Below are positions 36,651 to 45,486 of a DNA stretch of 64,000 nt, piece by piece. Source of the stretch: Alloalcanivorax dieselolei B5 (lineage in GTDB: Bacteria > Pseudomonadota > Gammaproteobacteria > Pseudomonadales > Alcanivoracaceae); the NCBI RefSeq assembly GCF_000300005.1, contig NC_018691.1, positions 186,001 to 250,000 on the forward strand, in the 5' to 3' direction. How positions within the stretch are numbered: position 1 is the first letter of the stretch; every line of letters starts with the position of its first letter. A model generated the notes under the pieces. It worked only from the letters and a program-made list of their open reading frames with translations. It did no database searches and was not told the DNA's origin. A program made the position numbers and the translations under genes.

Positions 36651-37853
36651 TCAGGCCCGGGCCGGTTGCGGCTGGTAGCCTTTCAACGCGGTGACAAAAT
36701 CCTGCAGAGCGTGAATGCCGGACTCCTCGGCTTCGCGGCACCATTGTTTCAATGCATCCAGCATTTCCGCGGAATTGCGGCTGGTCTGGCCCCAGATTTC
36801 CTGCAGGCGCAGGCGGTATTCGTAGATGGTGGCCAGCGTGTGGTTGTGTTCGGTCAGCCGCTCCAGGCGTTGCTGATGACGCGGCTTGAAGAAACGCTGA
36901 TCGCGGTACAGCAGGGCCCGGGCGCGACGGTAGAAACCACGGGTGGTGTCGCAGGCGCGGGCTTGCTCCTGCTGGAACACCGGTTTGATCACCGTGCGGC
37001 GGTAATGGGCCATCACCTGGAAACGGTGCTGCACCAGGGCACGCAGGGTATCCAGATCCACGCTGGAACGGGCGGTGGCCAGCACCGGTGTTGGCGCCAG
37101 TTTTTTCACTTTCGCCAGACCCAGCATTTCAAACAGGCGGATCCAGGCCCAGCCCATATCGAACTCGAACCGGCGTACCGACAGCTTGGCGGAGCTGGGG
37201 TAGGTGTGGTGGTTGTTATGCAGCTCTTCGCCACCAATCAGAATGCCCCACGGCAGGATGTTGCGTGAGGCGTCCTTGCATTCGAAGTTGCGGTAGCCCC
37301 AGTAGTGGCCGATACCGTTGATCACGCCGGCGGCGAACAGCGGAATCCACATCATCTGCACCGCCCAGATGGTCACTCCGGCGAAGCCGAACAGCACCAC
37401 GTTGGTCAGTGCCAGCAGCACGATGCCGAGCATGGGGAAGCGGCTGTAAACGTTGCGCTCCATCCAGTCGTCCGGGCAGCCGGCGCCGTATTTGTCCAGG
37501 GTTTCCTGGTTGACGGCTTCGGCCTGGTACAGCTCGGCGCCTTCGCGCAGCACTTTGCGGATGCCAAGTACCTGCGGGCTGTGCGGGTCTTCCTCACTAT
37601 CGCAGTGCGCGTGATGCTTGCGATGAATGGCGGTCCAGGCGCGGGTGTTCATGCCCGTGGTCAGCCACAGCCAGAAACGGAAGAAGTGTTTCAGCACCGG
37701 GTTCAATTCCAGCGCGCGGTGGGCGGAATAGCGGTGCAGATAGACCGTGACGCTGACGATGGTCACATGGGTCAGGGCCAACGTGATCAGCACCAGGCTC
37801 CAGGGACCCAGGGCCAGCAGGCCCTCGGACAGAAACATCAAGATGGTGTGCAT
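36651..37853 (-). CDS. Membrane fatty acid / acyl-CoA desaturase
   Basis: This 400-residue di-iron enzyme introduces a double bond into acyl chains. The histidine boxes are HRYSAH (residues 40-45), HRKHH (77-81) and HNNHH (212-216). Four hydrophobic helices surround them. The C-terminal 140 residues are soluble, rich in Arg and His (RRTVIKPVFQQEQARACDTT), longer than in minimal delta-9 desaturases. The gene stands alone on its strand apart from hyuA upstream. Confidence 0.92.
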   Translation of the reverse strand: MHTILMFLSEGLLALGPWSLVLITLALTHVTIVSVTVYLHRYSAHRALELNPVLKHFFRFWLWLTTGMNTRAWTAIHRKHHAHCDSEEDPHSPQVLGIRKVLREGAELYQAEAVNQETLDKYGAGCPDDWMERNVYSRFPMLGIVLLALTNVVLFGFAGVTIWAVQMMWIPLFAAGVINGIGHYWGYRNFECKDASRNILPWGILIGGEELHNNHHTYPSSAKLSVRRFEFDMGWAWIRLFEMLGLAKVKKLAPTPVLATARSSVDLDTLRALVQHRFQVMAHYRRTVIKPVFQQEQARACDTTRGFYRRARALLYRDQRFFKPRHQQRLERLTEHNHTLATIYEYRLRLQEIWGQTSRNSAEMLDALKQWCREAEESGIHALQDFVTALKGYQPQPARA

Positions 37854-37925
37854 AATAATCCGGCTTGCGGCGGTAGTAATCCATTAGAAAGCGAATGTCG
37901 CCGATTCGTTCCTTGATATACGGCG

Positions 37926-39935
37926 TTATGTACAGGTAAGCAATAAATGGGCCGATGGATGCACCCGGGCCTGCCAATCAGCTTCTATATAGATGGTGCC
38001 TACCGGTTCAAAGATCAATGCGGGGCCGTAGATTACCTGATCGGCTCCTAATTCGTCCCGCCGGTAAACAGGAATTTTGATTTTGTTTCCTTCGCTGTTT
38101 TGGGCGGCGCTTTTATCACCAGCGGAGCCGTAAACTGGAGCCTCCCAGGCCGGCGAGCCCTCGCCCCGCGGCGCCTGGCCCGGCGAGGCCGGCCGCGCCT
38201 CGGCCAGACACCGGACTCGCAGGTTCACCCGCCGCACCGGCAATGACAGCCGGTGGCCATAGCGCTGTTCGTGCAGAGCGTGGAAGGCGACTTCGCTTTG
38301 AGTGGGCTCCTCCCCCTGCCAGGGCAAGGTCAGCACGGAGGACTGGCCCTGATAGCACAGGTCCAGGCCGGTTTCGGTGCGGATCCGGTCGGCGTCGATG
38401 CCTTCCGCTTCCAGTTCCTCCCGGGCCTGGCGCTCCAGCTGCCGAGCCAGAGTCTGAATGTGAGCGGTCTCGGCATCCGCCGGCAGAGCCTGGATGCGTT
38501 CGCGCTGGCGCGGTGCGTAGACCAGCCCTTCCGCCGACAGCACGCCGGCACGTACCGGCACCACCGCCTGGTGCATGCCGAGGTTGGTGGCCAGGGCGCA
38601 CACGTGCAGGCCACCGGCGCCACCGAAACTCACCAGCGTGAAGTCCCGCGGATCAAAGCCCTTCTGGATCGAGATCACCCGCAGCGCCTGGCTCATATGC
38701 TCGTTGGCCAGGTCGATGATGCCTTGCGCGGCCTGAGGGACCGACATGTCGAGGCGTTCCGCCACGCGGGCCACGGCGTCGTGGGCCTTGGCCGGGTCCA
38801 GACGCAGGTTGCCGCCTAGGGCAAATTCCGGTTGCAGGCGGCCCAGCACCAGATTGGCGTCGGTGACCGTGGCGCGGGTGCCACCCTGACCGTAACAGGC
38901 GGGCCCGGGGCTGGCGCCGGCGGATTCCGGCCCCACGTGCAGCAGGCCGGCATCATCCACCTGGGCCAGGGAGCCGCCGCCGGCCCCAATGGTGTGCATG
39001 TCGACCATGGGCACCGCCACCGGATAAGGCCCGATGCGGCCCTGGCGGGTCAGCCGGATGTCGCCGTCCAGCAGCGCCACGTCGGTGGAGGTGCCGCCCA
39101 TATCGAAGGTCATCAGATGATCGCGGCCGAGGGCCTGCCCCAGGCGGCGGGCGGCGTTGAGACCGCCGGCGGGGCCGGACAGCAGCAGATTCACCGCCCG
39201 TTCGGCGGCCTGATCAGCGGCGATGGTGCCGCCGTTGGACTGCATGATGGTCAGCGGCGCCGGCGTGGTGTGCTGTTTTAGCCGCGCCAGATAATCCGCC
39301 ATGCGAGGGGAGAGCCAGGCGTTCAGCCAGGTGGCCATGCCGCGCTCGTACTCGCCGCGGGTCGGCAGGATGTCGCTGGAGAGACTGACCGGATAGCCGG
39401 CCTGCCGGAGTGCCTCGCCGAGTCGTTGTTCCGCGGCGGGGTCCAGGTAGCTGAACAACAGGTTCACGGCCACGGATTCCGGGTCATGGCGGCGAACCGC
39501 GTCCACCGTTTGCCGGATCGTCTCGTCGGTGAGCGGGATCAGGGTGGCCCCCTGGGCGTCCAGACGGGTATCGACGCCGATCACCGGAGTGTCGTGCAGG
39601 GCGGTGTGGGTGGGCAGTGGCCGCAAGTTGTATAACTCGGGTCGGTTCTGGCGGCCGATGAGCAGCAGATCTTCTATGCCGGAGTTAGTGATCACTACCG
39701 TCCTGGCGCCTTTGTTTTCAAGGGCTGCGTTGGTGGCCACGGTACTGCCGTGGACGATGACCAGCTCTCCCTGGGCCAGCGCCACGGTGAGGCCCATATC
39801 CTCGATGCCTTGCAGGATGGCCCGCTCCGGGGCCGCCGGCGTGGACAGTACTTTATGGATGCGAGGTTGCTCGCCGCCCAGCAGAACGAAATCGGTGAAA
39901 GTGCCACCGGTGTCCACCCCTAGCCAGTACCGCAT
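37926..39935 (-). CDS. Hydantoinase/oxoprolinase family protein, HyuA-like
   Basis: This 669-residue protein matches the A subunit of ATP-dependent N-methylhydantoinases and acetone carboxylase relatives. It begins MRYWLGVDTGGTFTDFVLLG (the ATP-binding start), has VIVHGSTVATNAALENKGAR, HLMTFDMGGTSTDVALLDGD and DFTLVSFGGAGGLHVCALA. I use ATG 39935; the open frame to 40454 runs through a REP pair and is not real. No B subunit (HyuB) gene is nearby, so its partner is elsewhere or it works alone. mutM is divergent from it. Confidence 0.88.
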   Translation of the reverse strand: MRYWLGVDTGGTFTDFVLLGGEQPRIHKVLSTPAAPERAILQGIEDMGLTVALAQGELVIVHGSTVATNAALENKGARTVVITNSGIEDLLLIGRQNRPELYNLRPLPTHTALHDTPVIGVDTRLDAQGATLIPLTDETIRQTVDAVRRHDPESVAVNLLFSYLDPAAEQRLGEALRQAGYPVSLSSDILPTRGEYERGMATWLNAWLSPRMADYLARLKQHTTPAPLTIMQSNGGTIAADQAAERAVNLLLSGPAGGLNAARRLGQALGRDHLMTFDMGGTSTDVALLDGDIRLTRQGRIGPYPVAVPMVDMHTIGAGGGSLAQVDDAGLLHVGPESAGASPGPACYGQGGTRATVTDANLVLGRLQPEFALGGNLRLDPAKAHDAVARVAERLDMSVPQAAQGIIDLANEHMSQALRVISIQKGFDPRDFTLVSFGGAGGLHVCALATNLGMHQAVVPVRAGVLSAEGLVYAPRQRERIQALPADAETAHIQTLARQLERQAREELEAEGIDADRIRTETGLDLCYQGQSSVLTLPWQGEEPTQSEVAFHALHEQRYGHRLSLPVRRVNLRVRCLAEARPASPGQAPRGEGSPAWEAPVYGSAGDKSAAQNSEGNKIKIPVYRRDELGADQVIYGPALIFEPVGTIYIEADWQARVHPSAHLLLTCT

Positions 39936-40048
39936 CTTTGCCCCGCTCGTGTTTAAACCCTTTACCGCCTGCGCAAGGACGGTGCCGCGGGTATCATAAC
40001 CGTCCTGGCCGCGGGCATCACGCCAGCCTGCTGCTCGCAACCACGGTC

Positions 40049-40164
40049 GCTGTAGGAGCTTGCCCTGCAAGCGAATCTTTTGCCCCGAGAGCCAATTCGC
40101 TTGCAGGCAAGCTCCTACAGCAGCTTCGTAGTCTGGTCTGTGGGAAGCGAGCTTGCTCGCGAAT
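40049..40164. repeat. REP inverted pair plus a single arm of another class
   Basis: An inverted pair of the GCTTGC class occupies 40049-40076 and 40095-40121. A solitary arm of the GCGAGC class (CTGTGGGAAGCGAGCTTGCT and onward) follows at 40138-40164, ending 12 bases before the mutM ribosome site. Confidence 0.82.
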
Positions 40165-40188
40165 ACAAAATCTTCCAAGGAGCCGTTA

Positions 40189-40998
40189 ATGCCCGAATTA
40201 CCCGAAGTGGAAACCACGCGGCGGGGGATTGAGCCGCATCTGACCGGGCGCCGTCTGCGCTCGGTGACGGTGCGCGAGCCGCGGCTGCGCTGGCCCGTGG
40301 ACGAGCGGGTGGCGGCGTTGCGGGATCGGCCGGTGCTGGCGGTGCGGCGGCGTGCCAAGTATTTGCTGCTGGACCTGGATGGCCTGTATCTGGGGGTGCA
40401 TCTGGGCATGTCCGGAACGCTGCGGGTGGTGCCGGAGGCGGCGCCGCTGCGCAAGCATGATCATGTGGATCTGGTGCTCGATTCCGGGCAGTTATTGCGC
40501 TTCAACGACCCCCGCCGGTTCGGCGCGGTGCTCTATCTGCCGGACCTGGAGCAACACCCGCTGTTCACCGGCCTCGGCCCTGAACCACTGGACGCGGTCT
40601 TCACCGGAGAATGGCTGCACCGGCGCAGCCGTGGCCGCAAGGCCTCGGTGAAGACGTTCATCATGGATAACGCCACGGTGGTGGGCGTTGGCAACATTTA
40701 CGCGCAAGAAAGCCTGTTTTTAGCCGGAATTCACCCCTCCCGGCCGGCGGGACGCATCAGCCTGGCCCGCTACCAGCGTCTGGCGGAAGCGATCCGGGAA
40801 GTTCTGGCGCGGGCCATCGAGGCCGGTGGCACCACATTGCGGGATTTCACCCGGGTCGATGGTCAGCCGGGCTACTTTGCCCAGGAACTGCGCGTCTATG
40901 GTCGCGCGGGGGAGCCTTGCCGGCAGTGCGGAACGCCCCTGCGGGGCGGGCGCCACGGTCAGCGCAGTACGGTGTATTGTCCTCACTGCCAGCGTTGA
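40189..40998 (+). CDS. mutM: Formamidopyrimidine-DNA glycosylase
   Basis: This 269-residue repair enzyme removes 8-oxoguanine. It begins [14 protein letters not shown], where the proline after Met and the following glutamate are catalytic. It has [41 protein letters not shown] and a C-terminal zinc finger with CRQC and CPHC pairs. AAGGAG precedes ATG 40189. Full length. Confidence 0.97.
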   Translation: MPELPEVETTRRGIEPHLTGRRLRSVTVREPRLRWPVDERVAALRDRPVLAVRRRAKYLLLDLDGLYLGVHLGMSGTLRVVPEAAPLRKHDHVDLVLDSGQLLRFNDPRRFGAVLYLPDLEQHPLFTGLGPEPLDAVFTGEWLHRRSRGRKASVKTFIMDNATVVGVGNIYAQESLFLAGIHPSRPAGRISLARYQRLAEAIREVLARAIEAGGTTLRDFTRVDGQPGYFAQELRVYGRAGEPCRQCGTPLRGGRHGQRSTVYCPHCQR

Positions 40999-41073
40999 GG
41001 CGGGTTCAAGCGTTTCCTGAACTCAGTGCAGTATCGTATTGTTTCTATACGAATAAAGATTTAGATTGTGAAC

Positions 41074-41224
41074 CAGTAGTCAGCACGACTGCTGAATTGG
41101 GGTAACAATGCCCCGGCGACTCAGCAAAAGGGGGGAGCCCGGACCATCTTCTTGTGTGTGGGGGTTGAACCTGTGGGGGATGAGTCGCCGCTCCCGCGGT
41201 CGAGGGACGGCCGCGGGGGCTCCT
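41074..41224 (+). promoter_or_regulatory. Possible structured leader upstream of the 41308 gene
   Basis: Four complementary pairs can be seen in about 150 bases. CAGTAGTC/GACTGCTG (41074-41094) is a hairpin with one mismatch. CGGCGACTCA (41114-41123) pairs perfectly with TGAGTCGCCG (41181-41190). GGGAGCCC near 41133 can pair with GGGGGCTCC near 41216, and CCCGCGG/CCGCGGG lies in between. The second and third pairings interlock like a pseudoknot. The rest of the 41000-41307 gap holds nothing I recognise. Confidence 0.4.
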
Positions 41225-41307
41225 TATTCAAAAGGCTGGGTCAAGACGGTTGGGACTGCCCGGCCAATCCTGCTATCCAACGAGAACCTGTCGAAGAGGG
41301 ACTCACA

Positions 41308-41658
41308 ATGAAGCGAGCCCTGCGCCTGCTGGCGGCCGCCACCATCATCTGCACCGTATCCCAAACCGCACAAGCCCGTCCCATGGACGAAGACGCTGAT
41401 CAGCCGTCGGCGCTGGCCATGTTCGGGGACGCGGTGATCGTCAGGCCGGTCATGGCCGTCGGTACGGTGGGCGGTCTGGCCGTGTATGCGGTAATGTTGC
41501 CGTTCTCCGTGCTCGGTGATAACGAAGGCGAAGCCGCCGAAGTGCTGGTGAAGAATCCCGCCCGCGCCACTTTTTTGCGTTGTCTGGGCTGCACGCCGAC
41601 GCAACATGAGCGCAAACAGGCGGAGAAAAAAATACGAGAAGCCAACGCGGCGCAATAA
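41308..41658 (+). CDS. Small conserved membrane/exported protein
   Basis: This 116-residue protein has a signal peptide (LLAAATIICTVSQTAQA), a hydrophobic segment (MAVGTVGGLAVYAVMLPFSV) and then EAAEVLVKNPARATFLRCLGC. The last motif recurs in small proteins of pseudomonads, often loosely annotated as multidrug transporter, without evidence for that function. I use ATG 41308; the longer frame lacks support. The barrel protein gene follows at once. Function unknown. Confidence 0.7.
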   Translation: MKRALRLLAAATIICTVSQTAQARPMDEDADQPSALAMFGDAVIVRPVMAVGTVGGLAVYAVMLPFSVLGDNEGEAAEVLVKNPARATFLRCLGCTPTQHERKQAEKKIREANAAQ

Positions 41659-41695
41659 TCGCGCCGCTACCGATTGATCTTTCGAGGAGTCCGCT

Positions 41696-42238
41696 ATGCA
41701 ACGTTGCGTGGCTGCATTGGCCGCCGTGGCCATGGGCATGGGTGTATCCGTGGCGCACGGCGAAGCCTACGTATCCCTGGGATACGGATATCATGAACAG
41801 GATGACCGCTTTTTCGGCGACGACCGCTTCGAGACCGGTGACCTGATCGCCAAACTGGGCGGCCGTATCAACCGCTGGTTCGCGGTGGAGATGCGCGGCG
41901 GTTCCACGCTGAACAGCAACGAAGACCGTCTCAATGGGACTTCCATTAAAGGAGAGTACCGTCAGAAGTATTTCTATGGCGCTTATGTGAAGCTGAGTGG
42001 TCCCAACGCCACCATGGCCACGCCGTATCTGATTGGCGGTTATACCGAAGGCAAGGAAGAAATGGACGTGGACGGCGGCGGCAAGGTCACGGACAAATGG
42101 TATGACTCGTCCTACGGTCTGGGGATCGATTTCGGTGTCAGCGAGCGCTTCGACGTCAACGTGGAATACATGTTCTATCGTGACAAGGACAACGTCACCC
42201 TGAAAGGCCCCGCCCTGTCCGCTTCCTGGACGTTCTGA
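41696..42238 (+). CDS. OmpA-like outer-membrane beta-barrel protein
   Basis: This 180-residue protein has a normal signal peptide (VAALAAVAMGMGVSVAHG) and then EAYVSLGYGYHEQDDRFF, alternating strands, and a C-terminal ALSASWTF ending in phenylalanine. That pattern fits an eight-strand barrel. GAGGAG precedes the ATG. It follows the small exported protein by 37 bases, likely the same operon. No function can be assigned. Confidence 0.85.
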   Translation: MQRCVAALAAVAMGMGVSVAHGEAYVSLGYGYHEQDDRFFGDDRFETGDLIAKLGGRINRWFAVEMRGGSTLNSNEDRLNGTSIKGEYRQKYFYGAYVKLSGPNATMATPYLIGGYTEGKEEMDVDGGGKVTDKWYDSSYGLGIDFGVSERFDVNVEYMFYRDKDNVTLKGPALSASWTF

Positions 42239-42282
42239 ATCCGTAATACCGCATCGTGGTCTGAGGGTCATCGATGCCTCGG

Positions 42283-42356
42283 ATTCGCTTGCAAGGCACG
42301 CTCCTACAGTGACAACAATTTCCATGACCACTGTAGGAGCCAGCCCTGCTGGCGAA
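42283..42356. repeat. Two REP arms of different classes, head to head
   Basis: A left arm of the GCTTGC class in inverted orientation (42283-42310) faces a right arm of the GCCAGC/GCTGGC class (42330-42356). The outer heads CTCCTACAGT and ACTGTAGGAG are complementary, but the inner parts are not, so this pair is a hybrid. Confidence 0.75.
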
Positions 42357-42376
42357 CCGCATTCTTCAACCCCTTA

Positions 42377-45300
42377 TCAACTCTCCGCCGGTTCCGGCAA
42401 TGCCTCTGTCTCTTCGTCACCGTGCCCTTCGTTGCGGCCCAGCAGCATGTACATGGCCGGTACCACGAACAGGGTAAACAGGGTGCCGATGGTCATGCCG
42501 GCGGCCACCACCAGACCGATGGCGAAGCGGGCGCCGCCGCCGGGGCCGGCGGCGATCAGCAACGGAATCATCGCCAATACCAAAGCGGCGGTGGTCATCA
42601 GTACCGGACGCAGGCGCACGGCGGCGGCGTGTTCGATGGCCTCCCGCTTGCCCATGCCTTCTTCCTGCATTTTGTTGGCGAACTCCACGATCAGAATCCC
42701 GTGTTTTGATATCACCCCGATCAGGGTCACCAGCCCCACCTGCGTGTAGATGTTGAGCGTGGCCAGACCGAGGCTGACGAAGATCATGGCGCCGCACACG
42801 GACATGGGCACCGTGATCAGCATGATGATCGGATCACGGAAGGATTCGAACTGGGCCGCCAGAACCAGATAGATCACGATCAGGGCGAAGAAGAAGGTGA
42901 TCATCAAGTCGCTGCCTTCCTTCTTGAACTGCCGTGACTGGCCGGAATAGTCCACGCTGTAGCCGGGAGGCAGCACTTCCTGTGCCGCGTTTTCCAGAAT
43001 GCCGAGCGCTTCACCCAGCGTCACCCCGGGGCGCTGTACGCCGGAAATGGTCACCGAGTTCAGCTGCTGGAAGCGTTTCAACTGTTGCGGCTGCACGGTT
43101 TCTTCCAGGCGCACCAGGGTGGCCAGTGGAATCAGATCGCCGGAGCCGGTGCGAATGTAGTATTGCTGCAACTGCTCCGGCGTCAGCCGGTCGCTGCGCT
43201 GAACCTGGGGAATCACTTTGTAGGACCGGTTTTCCAGGGAAAAGCGGTTGGCGTAGGCGCCGGATAACATGGCGCCCAGTTCCTGCGCCAGCTGACGCAT
43301 GGTGATGCCCAGCGACGCGGCTTTCTCCCGGTCGATCAGAATGTTGTAGCGCGGTTTGTCGATCTTCAGGTCCGTGTCCAGGAAGATGAACTTGCGGCTC
43401 TCCTGGGCCTTGCCCAGGATCTGGTTGGCCAGTTCCTGCAGATTCTCGGTCGGCTCGGTGGTGCCGATGACGAATTCCACCGGCAACATGCCGCCGCCGC
43501 TGGGCAGGGACGGTGGGACGAACACCGCCGATTGCAGACCGGCGATGCTGTTCACCTGTTCGGACAGTTGCTGCTGGAATTCGTTGGTGGTGACGTCCCG
43601 CTCGTTCCAACTGTCCAGCACGAAACCCGCCAGGGCGGTGTTGGAGGCGGCGGTACCGGCGCCGCCGCCGAGACCATTGAGCAGGAAAATGTTTTCCACC
43701 GCCGGGGCGTCGGCGGCAATCTGTTCCAGCTCCCGGCTGAACGGCTCCAGATAGTCCAGTGTCACGTAAGGATCGGCGGTGGCGGACACCAGCACAAAGC
43801 CTTGGTCTTCCTTGGGTTCCAGTTCGCTCGGCGAGGTGACGAACAGGAAGTAACAGGACACCAGAATGATCAGACCGAACACCAGCACCGTGGGCACGTC
43901 GTTCAAAGCGCCGTGCAGTCGCCGCTCATAGCTGCCGGCCAGTTTCTCGAACTGGCGGTTCAGCCAGGCCTCGAAGCGATTGCCGCGATGCTCCGGGTCG
44001 TGGGCCTTGAGAATTTTGGCGCACATCATTGGTGACAGGGTCAGCGCCACCACGCCGGAGAGCAGCACGGCACCGGCCAGGGAGAAGGCGAATTCGACGA
44101 ACAGGGTGCCGGTGAGCCCTCCCATGAAACCGATTGGCAGGTACACCGCCACCAGTGTGGTGGTCATCGCCACCACCGGCCAGGCCAGCTCGCGCGCGCC
44201 CTTAAGCGCCGCGTCCTTGGGCGAGAGCCCTTCCTCCACATGGCGGTGCACGTTTTCCAGAACAATAATGGCGTCGTCCACCACGATGCCGATGGCCAGC
44301 ACCATGGCCAGCAGGGTCAGCAGGTTGATGGAGAAGCCCATCAGCAGCATCAGGAACAGCGCGCCGACCATGGAGAGCGGCACGGCGATGGCCGGGATCA
44401 GCACCGAACGCAGGGAGCCAAGGAACAGGTAGATCACCAGGATAACGATGATCACCGCTTCCACCAGGGTCTTCACCACCTCATCGATGGAGTCCTGGAT
44501 ATACTCGGTGCCGTCGTAAGGAATATTGCCTTCCAGGCCCTCCGGCATTTGCGGGAAGATCTCGTCTTCCAGAACCTTCCTTACCTCGGCGATCACGTCC
44601 AGGGAGTTGGCGTCCGGCGCCACTTCAATGCCCATGAACGTGGCCTTCTGACCGTTGAAGGTCACCGAGGCGGCATAGGACTCCGAACCCAGTTCCACGT
44701 CGGCCACGTCCTCGAGGCGCACGATGGCATTGTCCTGGGAGCGGATTACCAGACGCCGGAAGCCGGCGACGTCGTTGAGGTCGGTTTCCGCCTTGAGATC
44801 CAGCGCCACATTGGTGCCCTTGGTGCTGCCCACCGCGGCGAGAACATTGTTCTGCTCCAGCGCGGCGTAAACATCAGAAGGGGTAATGCCCAGCGCCGCC
44901 ATGCGCTCCGGTTTCAACCAGGCGCGCATGGCGAAGGTGCGGTCACCAAGAATTCGGGCCCGTTGCACGCCGTTGATGGTGGCCAGTTTCGGCTGCACCA
45001 CGCGCACCAGGTAGTCGGTGATCTGATTGTTATCCAGCACCTCGGAGGAAAACGACAGGTACATGGCGGCGATATCATCGCCGATGGCCAGCTCCACCGT
45101 GGGGTCCTCGGACTCCTCCGGCAGTTCGCTGCGCATCTTGTTCACCTTGGCGACGATCTGCGTCAGGGTTTCGTTGGGATCCTGGCCCAGCCGTACATAA
45201 GCCTGGATTGAGGACGCCCCCTGCAGGGAGGTGGAAACCAGATAGTCGATGCCGTTCGCCGAAGCGATTTCCTGTTCCAGCGGCGTGGTGATAAAGCCCT

Positions 45301-45478
45301 GAATCAGATCCGCGTCGGCGCCGGTATAGATCGTGGTGACGGTGATCACCGCGTTCTCCAGCTCGGGATACTGGCGCACGTTCAGTTCCGTGGCGGCGCG
45401 TAACCCGAGCAGGAAAATAAACAGGCTGACCACCGAGGCCAGAACCGGTTTATTGATGAAGATATCCGTGAATTTCAT
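42377..45478 (-). CDS. RND-family (HAE-1) multidrug efflux permease
   Basis: This 1033-residue inner-membrane pump subunit belongs to the hydrophobe/amphiphile efflux family. It starts MKFTDIFINKPVLASVVSLF, with two large periplasmic loops and twelve membrane helices. AMVLAIGIVVDDAIIVLENV (helix 4, paired acids) and GVISKHGILIVEFANKMQEE mark the proton-relay helices. Its adaptor lies directly upstream on the same strand. No outer-membrane factor gene is adjacent, so a shared TolC-like protein is likely. Confidence 0.95.
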   Translation of the reverse strand: MKFTDIFINKPVLASVVSLFIFLLGLRAATELNVRQYPELENAVITVTTIYTGADADLIQGFITTPLEQEIASANGIDYLVSTSLQGASSIQAYVRLGQDPNETLTQIVAKVNKMRSELPEESEDPTVELAIGDDIAAMYLSFSSEVLDNNQITDYLVRVVQPKLATINGVQRARILGDRTFAMRAWLKPERMAALGITPSDVYAALEQNNVLAAVGSTKGTNVALDLKAETDLNDVAGFRRLVIRSQDNAIVRLEDVADVELGSESYAASVTFNGQKATFMGIEVAPDANSLDVIAEVRKVLEDEIFPQMPEGLEGNIPYDGTEYIQDSIDEVVKTLVEAVIIVILVIYLFLGSLRSVLIPAIAVPLSMVGALFLMLLMGFSINLLTLLAMVLAIGIVVDDAIIVLENVHRHVEEGLSPKDAALKGARELAWPVVAMTTTLVAVYLPIGFMGGLTGTLFVEFAFSLAGAVLLSGVVALTLSPMMCAKILKAHDPEHRGNRFEAWLNRQFEKLAGSYERRLHGALNDVPTVLVFGLIILVSCYFLFVTSPSELEPKEDQGFVLVSATADPYVTLDYLEPFSRELEQIAADAPAVENIFLLNGLGGGAGTAASNTALAGFVLDSWNERDVTTNEFQQQLSEQVNSIAGLQSAVFVPPSLPSGGGMLPVEFVIGTTEPTENLQELANQILGKAQESRKFIFLDTDLKIDKPRYNILIDREKAASLGITMRQLAQELGAMLSGAYANRFSLENRSYKVIPQVQRSDRLTPEQLQQYYIRTGSGDLIPLATLVRLEETVQPQQLKRFQQLNSVTISGVQRPGVTLGEALGILENAAQEVLPPGYSVDYSGQSRQFKKEGSDLMITFFFALIVIYLVLAAQFESFRDPIIMLITVPMSVCGAMIFVSLGLATLNIYTQVGLVTLIGVISKHGILIVEFANKMQEEGMGKREAIEHAAAVRLRPVLMTTAALVLAMIPLLIAAGPGGGARFAIGLVVAAGMTIGTLFTLFVVPAMYMLLGRNEGHGDEETEALPEPAES

Positions 45479-45486
45479 CAGTGACC

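Noticed and set aside
39936-40454. N-terminal extension of the HyuA-like protein
   Set aside because: It translates REP arms and the mutM start region; the family start is at 39935.
41041-41307. Cyclic-di-GMP or glycine riboswitch in the 41308 leader
   Set aside because: The conserved core bases of those classes are not present in the right order; only generic stems are seen.
44240-45211. 323-codon open frame opposite the RND pump gene
   Set aside because: Antisense shadow with His/Gln/Gly-rich composition and no family resemblance.
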